Source: Verrucomicrobiota bacterium (lineage in GTDB: Bacteria; Verrucomicrobiota; Verrucomicrobiia; Limisphaerales; UBA1100). From it: a stretch of DNA of 9,142 bases. Shown piece after piece: positions 6,982 to 9,142 of the stretch. Position 1 is the stretch's first letter. Every line of letters starts with the position of its first letter. Where the stretch lies: positions 1-9,142 of the forward strand of contig DQLO01000149.1 in assembly GCA_015660155.1 (NCBI GenBank). Direction: 5' to 3'. A model generated the notes under the pieces. It searched no databases. It saw only the letters and a list, made by a program, of their open reading frames with translations, and was not told where the DNA came from. Both the position numbers and the translations under genes were made by a program.

Positions 6982-7026
6982 GCCGCAGAATTGCGGGAGA
7001 GGGGTTTTGGGGCAAGTTATTTAACA

Positions 7027-7087
7027 ACCGATGGGCAGGATGAACAGGATGTTGGAAAAAAGAATCCTGAACATCGTGTCCATCCGT
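7027..7087. repeat. Imperfect inverted repeat, probable dispersed element
   Basis: Left arm 7027-7050 and right arm 7064-7087 are reverse complements at 19 of 24 positions around a 13-base A-rich loop. The left arm contains a direct repeat, CAGGATG twice at a 9-base period (7036 and 7045). The right arm ends 2 bases before the stop codon of the glycosylase gene (TGA, minus, 7092-7090). The CAGGATGAACAGGATG / ATCCTGaaCATC..GTCCATCC pattern resembles a dispersed inverted repeat that I recall from many Verrucomicrobiota genomes, here degenerate. It may also fold in the transcript between two genes of the minus-strand run. Confidence 0.6.
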
Positions 7088-7089
7088 GT

Positions 7090-7752
7090 TCAATTCTTGG
7101 GCAACAATGTCTTCAACGGGCACTCGTCGCAGTTGGGATTGCGTGGTTTGCAATAGTGATTTCCCACAACGACGAGTTGGGCGTGGAAATCCCGCCAGTA
7201 ATCGAGCTTCGCCGCGCCGCTTTTTTGGCTCAGTGATTGGGTGCAGAGCGATTGGAGCGTGTCATAGTCCGCATCTGCATTGCACCAGCCGTGGCGTTCG
7301 AAGATGCGTTTGGTGTAGGCATCGATGACAAAACCGGGATGGCCGCCGGCGTAAAGCAAGATGCTATCGGCGGTCTCGGGGCCGACGCCGTTGATGGCGA
7401 GCAGGCGTTCGCGAACCGTTGCGGTGTCGCCCTTAAAAAATCGCTTGAGATTTGCGCCGTGTTGTTCGACGACGATGTCGACAAAGTTGCGCAGGCGCTT
7501 GGCTTTGATGTTGAAGTAACCGGACGGCCGAATGAGTTGCGCGAGTTTGCTGTGGGTGAGGGCGTGGATTTTTTTTGGTGTTAAAACGCGTGCCGCTTTG
7601 AGGTTGGTGATGGCAAGTTCCACATTTTTCCACGAAGTGTTTTGCGTGAGAATGGCGCCGACGCAAATTTCAAAAGGGGAATCCGCCGGCCACCACTGAA
7701 GATGCCCGCGTGCGCGGTGCATGAGGCGATACGCTTGGCGGAGGGGAGGCAT
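7090..7752 (-). CDS. HhH-GPD DNA glycosylase related to endonuclease III (COG2231-like)
   Basis: This 220-residue base-excision-repair protein has the endonuclease III fold. PFEICVGAILTQNTSWKNVE (26-45) matches the substrate-recognition region. The helix-hairpin-helix is LLAINGVGPETADSILLYAGG (117-137), followed by FVIDAYTKRI with the conserved catalytic aspartate D144. The position of the catalytic lysine of bifunctional Nth (K120 of E. coli, in GVGRKTA) is glutamate here (E126, GVGPETA), so beta-lyase activity is not expected. A monofunctional glycosylase, perhaps for alkylated bases as in MagIII, is likelier. The C-terminal iron-sulphur loop keeps three cysteines with correct spacing (C201-x6-C208-x2-C211), but the fourth position is leucine (L217). 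The ATG at 7752 lies 26 bp after the mutase stop, suggesting co-transcription. There is no Shine-Dalgarno; M11 is a possible alternative start. The substrate is unknown. Confidence 0.9.
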   Translation of the reverse strand: MPPLRQAYRLMHRARGHLQWWPADSPFEICVGAILTQNTSWKNVELAITNLKAARVLTPKKIHALTHSKLAQLIRPSGYFNIKAKRLRNFVDIVVEQHGANLKRFFKGDTATVRERLLAINGVGPETADSILLYAGGHPGFVIDAYTKRIFERHGWCNADADYDTLQSLCTQSLSQKSGAAKLDYWRDFHAQLVVVGNHYCKPRNPNCDECPLKTLLPKN

Positions 7753-7778
7753 GGTGGCAGAAATCCGTGTCTGGATTT

Positions 7779-9142
7779 TTATGCGAGCAGTTTTTGGCAG
7801 GCGGTTTGCAGGCGTTTCATTTGGGCGGCGGTTTTAGTTTCGAGGTAGCAGCGGATGACGGGCTCGGTGCCGCTGGCTCGGAAGGCGACCCACTCGTTGT
7901 TGGGGAGGAGGAATTTGTAGCCGTCGGTGGTGATGAATTTTTGGACAGGCACATCGCCGATTTTATCCAAGCCTTTGGCGAGGCGTTTTAGGAGGGTGGC
8001 TTTTTGCTCGGGATTGATTTGGATGTCGATGCGGTCGGTGAAAAATTTGCCGATTTGTTTTTCGAGGAGCTTCAGGATTTGACCGAGGGATTTTTTTTCA
8101 ACGGCGACCAGTTCGGCCATTAAGAGACAGGCGAGAATACCGTCTTTTTCGGGCACGTGACCCTTGACGCTGAGGCCGCCGCTTTCTTCGCCGCCGACGA
8201 TGATGGGCTCGGATTCCATCAGGGCACCGATGTATTTGAAGCCGACGGGGGTTTCGTGGAGGGGCACGCCGAGATGTGCGGCGATGGCATCGATCATGTG
8301 GCTGGTGGGCACGGTGCGCACGGCGGCTCCGGTCCAGCGGCGATTCTTTTTGAGATGGTAAAGAGTGAGCGCGAGGATTTGGTTGGGCGTGAGCCAAGTG
8401 CCGTCGCGGTCGACGATGCCAAAGCGATCGGCATCGCCATCGAGGCCGAGGGCGATTTGGGCTTTGCCGGATTTCACGCAGGCAGCGGCATCAGCCATCC
8501 CTTCAGCGCTGGGCTCGGGCGGTTGGCCGCCAAAAAGGGGGTTGGGGTGGGGATGGAAGCGCGTGACTTTGGCACCGGCTTCTTCCAGTAAAATATCGAG
8601 GTAACCGCGGCCCGCGCCGTACATCAGCTCGACGGCAATTTTCATCTTGGCTTTTTTGATGGCGTCGAAGTCGACGAGCTGGCGGATGCGGCGAAAGTAT
8701 GCGGGGCGCGGATCAATTCCTTTGCACTCGAAGGTGCCGATGACGGAGGCGTCAAAAGTCCACTTTTCTTTTTGGCGACGCGCGATGTTTTTTTCTAAGG
8801 CGTGCGTGGCTTCCATGGTGGCGGGCGCGCCGTTGGCGAGTGAAAATTTCAGGCCCTGCCATTCGGCGGGGTTATGGCTGGCGGTGAGGTTGATGCCGGC
8901 GGCGGCTTTGCGGGCGCGGATGGCGTGGCTGATGACGGGCGTGGGGGTGTCGCGGTCGCAGAGCAGGGGAGTGAGGCCATTGGCGGCAAGCACTTCGGCG
9001 GCGGCGAGGGCGAAGTCGCGGCCAAGGAAGCGGGCGTCGTGGCCGAGGATGACGGTTGAGCGCTCTGAGTTTTTTAGAAAATCGGCGATGCCTTGGGTGG
9101 CGAGGCGGACGCGGTCGAAGGTGAAGTCGCGCGCGATGAGGC
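7779..9142 (-). CDS. Phosphoglucomutase/phosphomannomutase (5' partial)
   Basis: This is an alpha-D-phosphohexomutase that interconverts hexose 6-phosphate and hexose 1-phosphate through a phosphoserine. The frame is open to the right edge; 453 residues are visible. The first ones read LIARDFTFDRVRLATQGIADF, so roughly 10-20 N-terminal residues, including the usual FGTSGWRG opening, lie outside. All functional loops are present: the phosphoserine loop NLTASHNP (Ser codon at 8879-8877), the magnesium loop GLDGDADRFG (around 8441-8427), the sugar-specificity loop GGEESGGLS (around 8192) and the phosphate-binding loop FRASGTEPVIRC near the C-terminus. The EESGG and SGTEP signatures fit the PGM/PMM group, and the choice between glucose and mannose phosphate (or glucosamine, GlmM) cannot be made from this. 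It is the first visible gene of the minus-strand run, 26 bp before the glycosylase gene; its promoter is beyond the edge. Confidence 0.93.
   Translation of the reverse strand, partial: LIARDFTFDRVRLATQGIADFLKNSERSTVILGHDARFLGRDFALAAAEVLAANGLTPLLCDRDTPTPVISHAIRARKAAAGINLTASHNPAEWQGLKFSLANGAPATMEATHALEKNIARRQKEKWTFDASVIGTFECKGIDPRPAYFRRIRQLVDFDAIKKAKMKIAVELMYGAGRGYLDILLEEAGAKVTRFHPHPNPLFGGQPPEPSAEGMADAAACVKSGKAQIALGLDGDADRFGIVDRDGTWLTPNQILALTLYHLKKNRRWTGAAVRTVPTSHMIDAIAAHLGVPLHETPVGFKYIGALMESEPIIVGGEESGGLSVKGHVPEKDGILACLLMAELVAVEKKSLGQILKLLEKQIGKFFTDRIDIQINPEQKATLLKRLAKGLDKIGDVPVQKFITTDGYKFLLPNNEWVAFRASGTEPVIRCYLETKTAAQMKRLQTACQKLLA

Noticed and set aside
6376..7236. Long plus-strand open frame (286 codons) across the GT2 gene
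   Set aside because: It is antisense to a strongly conserved glycosyltransferase, runs through the intergenic inverted repeat, and its translation has no family motif. GC-rich coding DNA commonly leaves such open antisense frames.

Overview
The window holds eight protein genes on both strands with little intergenic space. The base composition is moderately GC-rich and most start codons lack a Shine-Dalgarno sequence. Several features suggest a member of the Verrucomicrobiota, or a relative in the PVC group: a membrane-anchored cytochrome c of the planctomycete type with an N-terminal GYF_2 domain, a secreted PQQ-like beta-propeller whose mature end begins DWPEFRGPGG, and scattered inverted-repeat sequences between genes. 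This assignment rests on family resemblance recalled from memory, not on a search.

Layout, left to right. (1) Positions 2-661, plus: the 3' part of a GYF_2-transmembrane-cytochrome c protein, cut by the left edge. (2) 712-1215, minus: a small TPR protein, convergent with gene 1 and divergent from gene 3. (3) 1328-2743, plus: glutamate dehydrogenase (gdhA). (4) 2763-3983, minus: a secreted PQQ-like beta-propeller, convergent with gdhA and preceded by a promoter placed so that its mRNA may be leaderless. (5) 4082-5182, plus: a PfkB-family sugar kinase, probably of the 2-keto-3-deoxygluconate kinase type. (6-9) A minus-strand series read from the right edge inward: phosphoglucomutase/phosphomannomutase (7779 to beyond 9142), an HhH-GPD DNA glycosylase related to endonuclease III (7090-7752), a polyprenol-phosphate-mannose-synthase-like glycosyltransferase (6250-6981) and a Gfo/Idh/MocA oxidoreductase (5203-6234). 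(Counting the partial genes at both edges, that makes nine genes, of which seven are complete.)

How the genes may work together. The minus-strand run could form an operon. Its phosphohexomutase would supply a sugar 1-phosphate. After activation to a nucleotide sugar by an enzyme not seen here, the GT2 enzyme could move the sugar to a polyprenyl phosphate for glycosylation across the membrane. The oxidoreductase is tightly spaced behind the GT2 gene (15 bp) and has the only clear Shine-Dalgarno in the window. The DNA glycosylase sits between them with no obvious pathway link. The other genes look like independent single-gene units: nitrogen metabolism (gdhA), sugar-acid catabolism (kinase) and envelope functions (cytochrome, beta-propeller).

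Non-coding structure. A near-perfect 14-bp-arm hairpin (5177-5208) contains the stop codons of two convergent genes. An imperfect inverted repeat (about 7027-7087) fills much of the gap between the glycosylase and GT2 genes. Both look like dispersed repeat elements rather than classical terminators. No RNA gene, CRISPR array, insertion sequence or gene-free stretch over 300 bases was seen, and no coherent new multi-gene system is evident. The most notable points are unusual details in otherwise recognisable genes.
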